Of a stretch of DNA of 64,000 nt, positions 44,401 to 55,969 are shown one piece after another. A program made the translations under genes and the position numbers. Within the stretch, counting starts at the first letter, position 1, and every line of letters starts with the position of its first letter. Source of the DNA: Orthonyx spaldingii (Eukaryota > Chordata > Aves > Passeriformes > Orthonychidae); assembly GCA_013397795.1 (NCBI GenBank), contig VZTJ01005968.1, forward strand, positions 25,325 through 89,324, read 5' to 3'. The notes below the pieces were generated by a model. The model made no database searches, had not been told where the DNA came from, and saw nothing but the letters and a program-made list of their open reading frames with translations.

Positions 44401-46139
44401 TTGACGTGACCCAGCGTGGGGGGTTCTGTTGGGCTTTCTGGTGGCTGCTCACCCGAATTTGTCGGGGCAGAGTTTGTCTGTCCACAGCACCACAGCTCAT
44501 TTCCTCCCCAGACTTACATTACATAACCACTTGCTACAAGGAAGGCTTTTAAAAAGACAGGGGAAAGAGGACGAGGGAGTAAAAGAAAGAAAATAAAAAG
44601 CCCTGGTACAAAATATATGCAGAATTTGTTTTCCAATGAAGGTCTAATAGGGCTACCTCTTAAGTCTGGATATGTAAAAAATTGCCCTTTTCACAGCTGA
44701 TAAAATACAAATTAATCCTTAGAGGATTTAATATGTGCCTATTTATTACTTTCAAGTATGAAAGTACTGCTGCAATTAATATAGCCAGCACTCCTGGATG
44801 CGCTGCTCCGTGGCATTGTCTTTGAAACAAGAAATATATGCAAAGCTTTTATATACAGAGATATGTACAGAAACACACACACACACACAAAATGAATAGA
44901 TTTCTCCTTAAAATCTGCAAAAGCAAGTGTTGATGCCGTGCTGTTTCAAAGGCTGAGCATCCAGCGTGCCTCTGTTGTTCCACTGCTGCTGGAGTCCATG
45001 TGAACTCCAAAGCTTTAAATTAAGGTGTCTTATGGGTTTATTCTGAGCAGTGTAAACATTTTAAAAATACAGAAACATTTTTCTCTCTCTTCACAGATTA
45101 ATGTTTGTTTAACCTCCAATCTTCTATTTTTTATTATTTTTATTTTTATTTTTTCAAAGTAATGTTCCATTTATTTCCTTGTCTTTCTGAAATTAACTCT
45201 TGGCATGCCAACCCCAAATTCCTAGTTAAACCACTTGTGCCTATCTTCAGACAGCAGAGTTGTCATTTTAGAAATTTCTGACTCAATTCACTGAAAAAAA
45301 TATTCTTTACTTGCCTACTCCTATGCACATATATTTATTTTTTCCATCTATTTAGCATATATTGTCCAGGAGACAAGTTTCTGGTACTTTGCACACTTTA
45401 AACATTGCTGACTTTGAAGTGAAAGTGAAAGGGATCCATATTATAATGATAATTTTTGAGGGCAATATTCAAAAATTCTTATTACTGGTGCAGATATGTA
45501 AGATATGTATGCATGTGCATGCTTGTCACTCTCATATATATAAATATATATGTGTGTTTGTACATATATGGATTTAAATAATAATAATAATAATAACCTT
45601 CAGGTCATTTCTTTATCTGCCACAGCTTCAAAATTTTTTTGGCGGAAAGGGAGAAATGAAAATGATTCCATTTTTATCCTTCAGTAATGAATCCCCCAAA
45701 TTACCATAAGCCTTGTTCTTTAAGTTCAGGCTAATGAGTCCCATTTTATTCATATTTTTTGAAGGGTTGACTTTGTGTTTGATAGTCTCCCTTTGTTTAT
45801 TCATCACCAAAGTCTATATAATTTCCTGCGTTGTCCCACGTTTATTTACAATCTCTCCAGCAATATTTATTTAGGGTAAAAGACCACCTTGGCAGGAGAG
45901 GAGGAGAGCAGCTCTCCTGCATTCCACTGCCTCTCCCGTCCCATCTCAGCCCATGGAGCTCTTTTGACAGACAGCATGAAAAAAAATCTGCATAAGGAAA
46001 AGTAACTGACAGCTGGGGTCAGACTCTCTCTGTTTAATGACACTGCCAGTTACACATTTCGAATTGTTTAAATATGAGTCTACAGCTTCAACGATCATCA
46101 TCTCACTGGTTCCACTTTTCATACCCAACAGCCAGGAAA
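44401..46139. other. Noncoding stretch with several simple repeats
   Basis: Simple sequence includes (CA)n at about 44872-44889, a T-rich (TTTTA) patch at 45125-45157, TA/TG-rich sequence at 45533-45570, and (AAT)n at about 45576-45597. No gene or transposon is recognised. Confidence 0.65.
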
Positions 46140-46440
46140 GTGACACGTAATTACACACTTACTGATGGTATCGCCGGGGCCGATAATTAAAACTGCCACG
46201 GGAGGATTGCTATTGCGAGGCTACAGCTGGGATGTTGTCAAGAGGTAGAAACTCCAGCAGCTTTTAACGCTATCTTCTTACAGGTGGACCACGGTGAAGG
46301 AATAGAAAGGCCTCAGCACATCATTCACAATGTCTCGCACAAATGAAGAAAATCTATTAACAATCCAATAAGTGAAATACAAACACGCTGACCCAAGGGT
46401 TAAACTGTCTGCGTGGATGCCGCCATGCCACATTGTTCTT
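46140..46440. promoter_or_regulatory. Candidate conserved noncoding element
   Basis: CpGs persist ('tatcgccggggccgataatt' near 46170, 'gcgtggatgccgccatgcc' near 46411) beside AT-core motifs ('gataattaaaactg', 'ctattaacaatcca'). No repeat signature is seen. A minus-strand frame of about 97 codons (46278-46571) crosses it without a known domain. Confidence 0.3.
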
Positions 46441-47588
46441 TTTTTTTTTCTTCCTTTTCGGATGTGTTTACAGAAAAAAACCCCAAAACCCTGCTGGAAT
46501 ATTTTGCCACCTTTGGTAGCACAAAGGGAGGTTGGGTGGGCAGCGCAGGAACGAGCCCTGTTTACTTCCAATGAGCTCGATCAGTAACTGAACTCAGGGA
46601 CAAGGCACGAACGAGCTGCCAAAGATAAACATGGGCGAAAACACGGGAAGACCTCGTTTTGCACGGCAGATTTTGTTCAATAGGGGTTTGTGTCCTGCCT
46701 TGGCAAAAACAGAGCAGAGGAATGATGGACTGGCAAGGCAAAGCCAGAGAAATTGGCACAGCCAAGGGAACGGAGCACCCAATGGACAGCCCAAACGTGG
46801 CCGAGGTTTGCCACTGGTTTGATGCTTCACCATTGGTAAACCATCCCTCATTTTCCTCTGTTTCTCCTCTGATTAAATAAAGATTAAAATATGAGCAGAT
46901 TATGAGGGAATTACTCTCTGCGTAGTACTTGGTAGTGGCTTTATTTCAGATTTTCCCGGCACACTTATGATCTTTACAGAAACGACGTCGGAGAAGGAAT
47001 GCAGGTGACAGCCTGACCTTACAGGGCTGGCAACCACTGCCAGCACCAACTCCACTGGCAGTTTGCTCCTGCCAGGCCCCTCACACACAGCCATGGACAG
47101 CCGGGATTCACTGGGACCTGGGCTCTGAGCCATCCTGGGCTGAGGTGAAGTTTTTGGCACAAGAGCAGCTCCACGTTTGCAGGTTTGATCCCCAGCCGCT
47201 CAACTCATCCATCTCCCGGGCTTCAGCTGGGCTGTGGCCAAGGCAGCCTCATCTCCAGGCTTTCCACTCAGCCCCTCTGGCTCCAGAAGAGATGTGTGCT
47301 CCCACCTGCCAGGCACAGGCAGCTCCTTCATACTCCTACAGCCACAGGAACTCTCCTGGCACGCCGCACGAGCTCTTTCCTGCTGTTCCTGGCCAGTGTC
47401 CCCTTTCTGCCTGCATGAAATGTCCCCAGCAATCTCAGAAGCAATAACCAGGACATGTATCCCCAGGCAGCCTCAGCAAGCCTCTCCCAGTTGGCCTTGG
47501 TGAACTTATAGATGCAGAGAAAGCCTAGAAGAGGAGGCAGCGAGTCAAAAGGGTGAATCCTCAAATGCCAGAGGAGTGAGGCAGGTAT
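46441..47588. other. Noncoding stretch, no gene seen
   Basis: Overlapping frames at 47145-47603 in a GC-richer part are unassigned. No repeat is recognised. Confidence 0.55.
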
Positions 47589-47845
47589 GAATCCCTGAAT
47601 CACTGAGGCTGGAAAAGACCTTCGAGATCATCAAACCCAACCTGTGCCCGATGCCCACCTTGTCATCAACCCAGGGCACTGAGTGCCACGTCCAGGCCTT
47701 CCTTGGACCCCCAGGGTTGGGGAATCCACCCTGGGCAGCCCCTTCCAAAGGCTGACAACCCTTGCCATGATGAAATTCTTCCTGATGTCCAACCTCAAGT
47801 TCCCCTGGTGCAGCCTGAGGCCATTTTCTCTCATGCTGTTGGCTT
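47589..47845 (-). repeat. CR1 LINE 3' fragment, 'gaggctggaaaagacc' subtype
   Basis: The + strand shows 'atcactgaggctggaaaaga', 'tgagtgccacgtccaggcct' and 'tccttggacccccagggttg', then 'gatgaaattcttcctgatgt' and 'gtgcagcctgaggccatttt'. The same subtype occurs at 54211. It is decayed beyond 47845. Confidence 0.85.
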
Positions 47846-49227
47846 GTTCTTCTTCTTTTCCTCTCTGCAACCATTCCTGGACAGAAATGCCACATACCCC
47901 TATTGCAGCATGTTGCATAACAAAAAGAAAAAAACCCCAAACAACTTCTGCTTCTGAACGGCTGCTAAATTATCACTTTTTTTTTTCTTCTTTTTATGGC
48001 AGTCCAGAAGGTTTTCTCCTCATCCCAATGTGCCAATCCCATTGCCTGCATCTAAATGGTATTTCTTGACCCTTCCCATGCTCGAGACTGTTTGCCTAAA
48101 ATCTAGGTGTCCTTTGCCATTGAATTATCCAATTCTTAAGTAAAGTGCACAATCTTTCTAAGACTTCAGAAATTAAGTTCTTTAAAATACTCATTTAATT
48201 TCCCTGAGCTGATTTATATTTTAAGCATCAGTGTTGTATATTTAATTTTGGGAACTTATAAAATATTTCTACTGAAACGTTTGCTGGGAATTTCTAAGTT
48301 TCAGGCCACTTTGGGTATTTTGGAAAATTAGATTAGTAAAGAACCTTGAACAATTTAAGTGCTATAAAACATATTTAACTAGAAATTATGACAGAACTAA
48401 GCACAGTTCTCTGTGATTTGAGTATTTGCCAGTGAAACAGTCACACAAGTCCAGCTGTTATTAATGTTGAGTGCTGCAAACTACTGAAATCAACATTAAT
48501 ATTTTTTTCTAGACATTGTCCCTCTGTTTCTGAATTTCAGTTTCTTTTTTAATGCTTAGTAAGCTATTATTATTATAAAGTATTAAAATAATTTTAAGGA
48601 ATATATATTGCCTTCCTTCATTGAAGGTTCCCATCTATAATGAGTAAAAATATAATTATAAATAATATCTCTTAAGGATTTTACACTGCCATGAGCAAGG
48701 CAATACCCTGTAAAAACATACAAGCAGCAGTCAAATCATCTGTATTTCAATATATTTATATTTATTTAAAATACTTCTCTTTTCCTGGAAATTTAGCAGC
48801 TGAAACTCAACCCTGTTGAGCTGAAAGGATGATTTACAATCACCTTAAGCAGCAGCATCATTTCACGCTGCAGCACCTTTGCTAACACAACAAAGTTGCA
48901 TTTTCCTTAAACAAAAGTGCTCAGGTTTGGTTTTTTTTTTATTTTAAACAAATATTTGCTCACCAACCTGTGTTGGCTACAGATAAATGTTATTCTGCAG
49001 GGTAAATGTTATTCTGTGGGATAAATGAGGCAGATTTCCCCCTCTCCAAGGACAGGGAGGCACCTGGACGCTTTCACACACGCAGGTAACAGGTAAACAG
49101 TGAATGTTGTAACAGACAGAGTGAATGTGAATCCTGGACACATCCAGGGATCACTGAAACTGGCACAGCCCCACCGAGTGTTTTGGCGTCCTCACCTGGT
49201 CCACTGAAAATCATCAAACCCTGGTTC
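47846..49227. other. AT-rich noncoding stretch
   Basis: No recognised gene or transposon. A small tandem doublet of about 19 bp ('taaatgttattctg' units) lies at 48984-49026. Confidence 0.6.
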
Positions 49228-49460
49228 CATAGGATTATGGAATTACAGGATGGTTTGGGTTGGAACGGACCTTAAAGTCCATCCCATTCCACCCCTACCG
49301 TGGGCAGGGACACCTTCCACTGAACCAGGTTGCTCCAAGCCCTGTCCAACCTGCCCTGATGTAGCAGCCACACCTTCAGAGGGAAGAATTTTTTCCCAAT
49401 ATCCCATCTAACCCTCCATCAGTTTGAAGCCATTCCCCCTTGTCCTGCGACTCCATGCCA
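49228..49460 (-). repeat. CR1 LINE 3' fragment
   Basis: It begins 'cataggattatggaattaca', then 'gatggtttgggttggaacgg', 'aaggttgctccaagcc'-like wording, 'cccaatatcccatctaaccc' and 'agccattcccccttgtcctg'. It preserves the full 3' UTR and the end of ORF2 and is truncated at about 49460. Confidence 0.9.
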
Positions 49461-50806
49461 CTGTGAACTTTCAAAAATTATTTCATCTACAATCCATATG
49501 CAGGCTGCTTGCACTGCATATGGAAAAATGTCATCAACTGGGGTCTTTCCAGGCTGAAAGAGTCTAAGAATATAGACTCTCTATAGACTCTAGTCTAAGA
49601 ATATAGACTGCTCTGGATGGCACCAAAGCATTCTTGCAAGAGGAAAAACTGTGCACCACCACCCTAGTTCTTCAGTGGCTCTTCACAGACCGTACCTGAA
49701 AAATGACACGGCGGAAACAGCTCAGATTGAGTTTCCCAGTCTGGAACACACCTAATTCACACTAGAATGAGGAATGACAGTGGTGAGTCATTTTGTGTAA
49801 GGTACCAGCACATCTGGAGAGGTGGCACTGTGCAAACATGACAAGGGGCAGGCACAGCCACTCCAGCAACACTGCCTGTGCTGCCACGAGGAAAGTCTGG
49901 GAGGAGCCTAAATCACTGCAGCAGGAAGAGAGAGAAGGAAGGGAGGTGAGGAGAGAAGGGAAGAAAAACGTATGGATCAGCTGTGGGTAGACTCCATCAT
50001 AATTAAGGATAAACTCTGATAAACAAGATTTGAAAAATACTATTAAGGTTTTTAATTGCATATTTTAAGATAGTGTAAGCAAAACTATTCCAATTGGATA
50101 TTTTACAGTATTCCTGAGCAGTGAAATCTGAAAACTGATGGAAATGCAATTGTTAGAATCAAAGTAGAGCAAAGACAGATGAGAAAAAATAGTCTTGGAG
50201 GAGTGAGAAAGATGTGGAAAAGGGGCTGCTCTGTATGGACAGAGATATCATGGAAAGGTCAGGCCGTCACCAGCCCAAATCAATGCTGCACTGTTGGGAT
50301 GGTGCTGCCTTGGAGCAGTGCCAGTTTATAGATCCTGATGATCTCAGCCTCAGCTTCACTCACATTTGATTCTTGAGTCCAGAACCACACAAATTCAATA
50401 ATCTTTTCCACAATTTCTGGGTGAAGTAGCCACACAGCACCAACAAAAAAAAAAAAAAGCCAACTTTGTTTCCCATTGGATTTAATTAGCAGCAGCACAG
50501 GCATGGACAGCAGAGCAGGAGCAGCCAGGGACATGGGAGCATTGCTTGGTGAACTTCCACCCAAGCCTTTGCCAACACATCTTCATCCCAACTGGCAACA
50601 TCCAGAGCTCCAGCGCAGCCTGGGAGCCTCTGGAGCAGCATTGGCAGCCATGGAAGCTCTCGTGGAAGCAAGGCAGGGAGACTAAAAGTTCCCAAGTCCA
50701 ATTTTCACTTGTGAATTGAACCTTGGCTCACACCCAGCTCTGCAGAGGTGAAGGATGACACAGTGCCCCGTGTGCCACCGAGGCTGGGCCACCCCCCACT
50801 AACGAT
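49461..50806. other. Noncoding stretch, no gene seen
   Basis: It includes a 31 bp tandem repeat of about 1.6 copies (49561-49609), a purine-rich patch (about 49919-49966) and a run of 14 A (50445-50458). Frames at 50280-50701 are unassigned. Confidence 0.6.
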
Positions 50807-50890
50807 GACCTGCCCACCAACAGTGTCCTGCTCATTAATGATGTCCTGCTCACTGATGATGTCCTGCTCACTAATGATGTCCTGCTCACT
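50807..50890 (+). repeat. 18 bp minisatellite, about 4.7 copies
   Basis: Consecutive units are 50825-50842, 50843-50860, 50861-50878 and the partial 50879-50890, all close to gtcctgctcactaatgat. A degenerate unit precedes them (50807-50824). Because 18 is divisible by three, both strands read as short amino-acid repeats (for example Ser-Glu-Gln-Asp-Ile-Ile on the minus strand), which mimics a repeat protein. Confidence 0.9.
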
Positions 50891-52719
50891 GCACAAGCCT
50901 GGGGCTGAGCTGAGGGACACAATCACAGCCAAGAGGAGCCGTATCCCATCCTGACACTGAGCTCAACACTTCCCAAAAACCCACAGAGCTTTCAGGTGCC
51001 ACTTCAAATCTGTCCTAGAATTCCCACCTGTGTTTGGTGGAAGCCCATCCAAGATCAGCCTCTGAAAACTCAGATTTAGAGACACAGCCCAACATGAACC
51101 TGTCTAAATATGTTGATCCTGGTGCAAATTGGAGGTTCTTTGGTGGGTGTCTCAAGGATTAGAGAGCAACCCTCCATGGCTGTGAGGCTTTTTTTCTGAC
51201 CCTGTGCAAGTGTTAAAGCTCAGCACATTTCCTGCTTTCTTAATATAGCAATTATTCTCCAGCTTGTCCATGGATCTCAGAGGATGAGCAATAATAAACA
51301 CACCCTCACCCTTCAGCCCATAAATATCAGCTCCTTCCCAGTCCCTGGCTTAGAGGTGGACCTCAGAAAGAGCAGGTAATTCTGCTCTGCTGTCATCTGT
51401 ATCATATCCACCATGTGCCAAACACTGCAGCAGCACCAGAGGATATTTTATTAGCTGATAAGCTGGACTGCTATTCACTGAGGAAGAAGATTATCAAACA
51501 AATTACACTGAGAACCAATAATAGGGGAAAGGTTAATGATTTCTGTAAGCCACCGAATTCACCCGCCCCTGTAGTTTACTAAGAAAATTAGGGTTTCTTC
51601 ATGCTGAGCTTGTGGGAACACTTTACCCATATTTCAACCCTTCTTTCCTCTGAGATCTTGGACATCACTGCTTTCTTGCTGGAGAATTTACATTAAGAAC
51701 AATTATAAAACAAAAATATACCACCATTCAGGAAAATATACAACTTCTTATCAGAGGGATGTGGATGTTCTTCTTGCCAGTCTACAGACATGGAGATTAA
51801 ATTTCAGAGAGAGATTTATTTTGTGCTATTGTCCTGTTATTCACCAGAGGATTGTGCAATGCAAGTAATCTGATCAGAATAATGCATAGGGACATATTTC
51901 AGAAAACCAATAATTGTGGTAACGTTGAGCTCTGCTAGGTGCCAAAATAAAGTCCAAAATCACTCTCCCTCTTTTCCACAATTCCTTAATCATGGCATCA
52001 TAATGTGCTGCTCTGTTGTCCATTAAAGCCACAAGCTTGAAGTAATCAATGCTGGACATTTGGAGATTTATTGTAATTTTAGATCTACAGCACTTTTGCC
52101 AGCTGAAAAGCAAAATTATAGTTTATAGGTGTGCCATATCTTACATTTTACAGCTCTTGCTTCTTTAAGCCAGCCTGGTGCGGGTTTTTCTTGTTGGCTT
52201 GAGGTTTTTTTTCCTTTCCACCTGAGTGCTGCAGGCTTTTTTATGATGTTAGGAAGCAGTTAAGGCAAACAACAGAAAAAATTACTAAAACTGACTGTAT
52301 TTAAATTCTGTTTACTTCCTTAACCTTTTGACTTACCTATACAAAAAGTAATCTTTCATAAACAAGTCCCAAACAAAATCATTGCCTATTTTACTTTCCT
52401 TAAACCCTTGTGGAATAAGCAGAAATTGTAACAAGATCCTTTTGACCGTTTTTTATTCCGCTCATATTTGCAATGATTTTATAACTGATGCTTGCTTTTC
52501 CTCTCCACATTATCACAATCAGTGCATCCTGGGATTAAAAACCATTTAGGGCCCAACTCTTAAAGAAACTCCCTACACAGCAGTATAATGAACACTGTTC
52601 CTTTTTATTGTTGCTGCCTTTATTGATATGCCAAAGACACTGCTAAGCTCAGTTCTCCCTCTAAAAACAAAGGACTGACCCACTTCCCTTCATGGCTCTG
52701 GTGCAGAGACAGCACAAAA
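50891..52719. other. Noncoding stretch, no gene seen
   Basis: AT-rich unique-looking DNA with no CR1 or recognised frame. Confidence 0.6.
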
Positions 52720-52846
52720 GCTTTGGGGAAGGTAACCCTGAGACCCTACATGGCCAATGTGGGGCTGGGTCAAATGTTCCCTGTGTCTCAAGAGAAATGT
52801 TCATGAGTTTTCTTTCATTTCTAAGAATGTGTCTGCACAATTTATC

Positions 52847-52939
52847 AGGAAATCATAGAAGTATTGGGTTCGAAGGGACCTTTAAAGGTCACCCAGCCCA
52901 ACCCCTCTGCGATGAGCAGGGACAACTTCCACCAGCCCA
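52847..52939 (-). repeat. CR1 LINE 3' tail fragment, first copy
   Basis: Signature on the + strand: 'aatcatagaagtattgggtt', 'cgaagggacctttaaaggtc', 'acccctctgcgatgagcagg', 'acaacttccaccagccca'. The wording 'gatgagcagggacaacttcc' marks a subfamily unlike the others here. Another copy lies at 53068-53160. Confidence 0.82.
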
Positions 52940-53067
52940 NGCTTTGGGGAAGGTAACCCTGAGACCCTACATGGCCAATGTGGGGCTGGGTCAAATGTTC
53001 CCTGTGTCTCAAGAGAAATGTTCATGAGTTTTCTTTCATTTCTAAGAATGTGTCTGCACAATTTATC

Positions 53068-53160
53068 AGGAAATCATAGAAGTATTGGGTTCGAAGGGAC
53101 CTTTAAAGGTCACCCAGCCCAACCCCTCTGCGATGAGCAGGGACAACTTCCACCAGCCCA
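53068..53160 (-). repeat. CR1 LINE 3' tail fragment, second copy
   Basis: It is identical to 52847-52939 because it lies inside the 220 bp duplication; it probably represents the same genomic locus. Confidence 0.82.
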
Positions 53161-54210
53161 GCTTGCTTGGGTTGTTTGAATGAATTCATCATTCCCTAAT
53201 CAGTTGTTTGAGGGGTAGAGGGGCAAGCAATTAACCACCTTCCTTAGGAATCCATCCACATCCTGAATCCAGACCAGCTGGTGGCATCCCCCTGCTCCTG
53301 CTCCAGCCCTGGTGTTGCCAGATGAGGTTCTTCAACTCACCACTAAGGAACCATCCAAGTTCAGGGGATTGCTTCACTATGTTCTAAACGTCAAGTGATT
53401 ACAGAAAACTGCTAAAGGTTATTCTGAATAATAATGGATTCACCAGGTGCTTGCACAGAATGAGCTTAATCCTGGCTTGGATGTTCCTGTGACCTGGAGA
53501 CCAAAGCAGGGCTCACACGAGTGCACCCTCTGGAACTCAGTTTCATGGACATGCCAAGATCTGCTCATCATGAAGCATGGCAAAAAATTAATCCAATATT
53601 TTAGCCAGTATTGTGTAAACATGCAGCCCCTCACTTCTTACAGCACCTTTCAGCCAAGTGCAGCTCAAACCCATACGAATGAAGATTTCTTAACCCCTGC
53701 TGAAATATTAGAACTCCTGTGAAATACTGCACTGCTGGCACAGAAAGTAAATATGTGAGTCCCTGTTAGGAAACAGAGTGCAGAAAATAAGTTTGATTAA
53801 TGTATTTTAGACAGGTGAATTATAGCTTAGCCCCATTGAAATGTGACCAGACACTTTGAAACTCTCCCTGGATCCCATTTGAGAGCACAAATGTTGACGT
53901 TTTACATTTCCTGGGAAAGGCAGGCACTCCAACAGCAAAGTTACTGGGAAAATCTGTTACCCAGTGACCAAGAAATGCCATTCCCTGCAGCAACTCCTAT
54001 TTCTGTGGAAGGCACCACTTCCATAACCCCCTGGCAAAGTGCCAGTTAGTTTTCATGGAAGGAGAAGGTCTCAGCTCAAGTAACAGATCTCCCAAGCCAA
54101 CAGGAACAGAACTAGAAACTCTGTAATTGGAGAACCTAGAAAGAAAAATTCCTAAGTAATTGCCTGTGCAAGCACCAAAATGGGAATGTTGTGTGTCACA
54201 AGACAAGGAT
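53161..54210. other. Noncoding stretch, no gene seen
   Basis: The first part continues from the CR1 tail ('gcttgcttgggttg') but soon loses similarity. A frame pair at 53440-53722 is unassigned. Confidence 0.55.
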
Positions 54211-54530
54211 ATCACAAAATCCTGGAATCCTTGAGGCTGGAAAAGATCTCCAGGATCACTGAGTCCAACCAGTGCCTGATCCCCACCTTGTCCCCAGCCC
54301 AGAGCTCTGAGTGCCACGTCCAGGCCTTCCTTGGACACCTCCAGGGATGGGAACTCCAAACCTCCCTGGGCAGCCCCTTCCATTGCCTGACCACCCTTTC
54401 CATGGAGAAATTCCTCCTGATGTTCAACCTGTGACTCCCATGACGCAGCTTAAGGCCTTTTCCTCTTGTCCTGTCCCTGTTCCCTGGGAGCAGAGGCCGA
54501 TCCCCACCTTGCTACAATCTCCTGTCGGGT
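54211..54530 (-). repeat. CR1 LINE 3' copy, 'gaggctggaaaagatc' subtype
   Basis: It runs from 'atcacaaaatcctggaatcc' through 'gagtgccacgtccaggcctt', 'gcagccccttccattgcctg' and 'ttttcctcttgtcctgtccc' to 'agcagaggccgatccccacc'. It is the same subtype as 47589-47845 but longer and better preserved. Its upstream end matches the GC-rich part of the copy at 27078. Confidence 0.88.
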
Positions 54531-55775
54531 ACAATCGATCCAGCTAACAACTGATAGTCACAAAAGGAATGCAAAACCCTTCAAAAACAAAGCCATGAGG
54601 TCTTTTGTATTCCCAGAGCGACCCACAGGCTCTGATCTCCCACTCCTGCAGGGAAGGGGAATGTGGCCATTGATTTCAATGAGTGCAGGATCAAGACCGT
54701 AATGCTCGTAGCAGCCATACACATCAGTGTAAACCTATTTGTAACAGAACCTAAGGGCACATTTCATGCATGGTTGGGAGGAAAACCCACTCACAATGGA
54801 GGGCAGGAGTGTTCATGGAGAATTTATACTACAAAAGAAAAAGGAAAAACTTTCCTCTATGCCTCTATGTGAATTCATCAATTTAACTTACACTTAAATG
54901 GAAAATCGCTATACAGAGACCATAAAAACGTATTATGTTACCAATTGAATGGTTTACACAGCTGGCAAGCTCAGGGAAAACGTACCTTTTCACTATCCCC
55001 AGCCTGAGTGAAGCACATTATGAAGGATCCCATATATATCCTTAACTTTTGTACATGGCAATTCTCTTCGCATGTGCTCTCCTTACCCTAAATCAAGTGA
55101 GTGATGAGAAGAAGGATGAGCACAGGTAGAGAAAGGAAGGAGATGTAAAGAAAAAGAAAAGTGGAGAAGGAAAATAAAGAGAAAATAAAGTTAGGGATGA
55201 GGAAGAGACAGAAATGGAAAATAGAGCCAGAAAAGGGCAAGGTGTTTCTCAAGAGTCCAGGGTAACAAATGCATCTCAATAAAGGCAGGCTGCTCTAAAA
55301 GGAAAACAATTCACACATCTCACCTTCCTCACGTATATTCTAGTTCCACATGCCAGGAGGCAGGAGGGTAGGAACAGACCAGAAAACAGGGAAAACAAGA
55401 CAAGGTGCTGGGCAGTACCTTGGCTCAGCCAGCTGTTTTCTGCGATAAATCCATTGCTTAGTGCTAAACCAGAGTATTTTATACCTATCTCCGTTCTCCG
55501 ACTGCCACAGACAACAGATGACGGTGCTGGGAGGCTCCTCTGGAGCAGAGCTCAGTACATGCTGTGAGAAGGGACATTCCAAAATCCTCTTTTCCTGCTG
55601 CTTCTCCATACATCTGCAGGGAGGCAAACGAGGAGCTGTCACAGTGTGGCCTTGTATCCTCAGAGGTCGGTGTATGGAAGTCAGCTGTGGCTGGATCAGC
55701 ACATGGCAAATCCAACAGTCTAACAACAAATTTCCACTCCCAGAACTGCTGATATAAACATACATAAAGCATGTC
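54531..55775. other. Noncoding stretch with a polypurine section
   Basis: From about 55096 to 55250 the + strand is almost all purine (GA-rich, with gagaaagg and aaagaaaa patterns). No gene is recognised. The long minus-strand frame 55340-55945 is part CR1 and part unique DNA. Confidence 0.6.
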
Positions 55776-55969
55776 TGAGTGGGGAGGCCCTGGCACAGGG
55801 TGCCCAGAGAAGCTGTGGCTGTCCCTGGATCCCTGGCAGTGCCCAAGGCCAGGTTGGGCGGTGGGGTTTGGAGCAGCCTGGAACAGTGGAAGGTCTCCCT
55901 GACATGGCAGGGGTGGCACTGCATGGCTTTAAGGTCCCTTCCCACCCAAACCCCTCAATGATTCTGTGG
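55776..55969 (+). repeat. CR1 LINE 3' fragment
   Basis: It reads 'ggggaggccctggcacaggg', 'agctgtggctgtccctggat', 'tggagcagcctggaacagtg', 'aaggtcccttcccacccaaa' and 'caatgattctgtgg'. It is a young-type copy with its 3' tail present. Confidence 0.92.

Larger units (their letters stand above)
52720..53160 (+). repeat. Exact 220 bp tandem duplication split by one N
   Basis: Bases 52720-52939 recur without visible change at 52941-53160, with a single N at 52940 between them. Perfect identity and the N at the junction suggest two overlapping contig ends that were not merged, not a biological duplication. Each copy includes the same CR1 tail fragment. Confidence 0.93.

Noticed and set aside
44872..44889. 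(CA)n tract as a notable element
   Set aside because: It is a short ordinary dinucleotide run.
50705..50954. Repeat-containing peptides encoded on both strands
   Set aside because: They arise from an 18 bp minisatellite whose period is a multiple of three.
52720..53160. True tandem segmental duplication
   Set aside because: The exact identity and single N at the junction favour an assembly artefact.
55340..55945. 201-codon minus-strand frame as a gene
   Set aside because: One end is antisense CR1 (55776-55969) and the remainder is unrecognised; likely chance.
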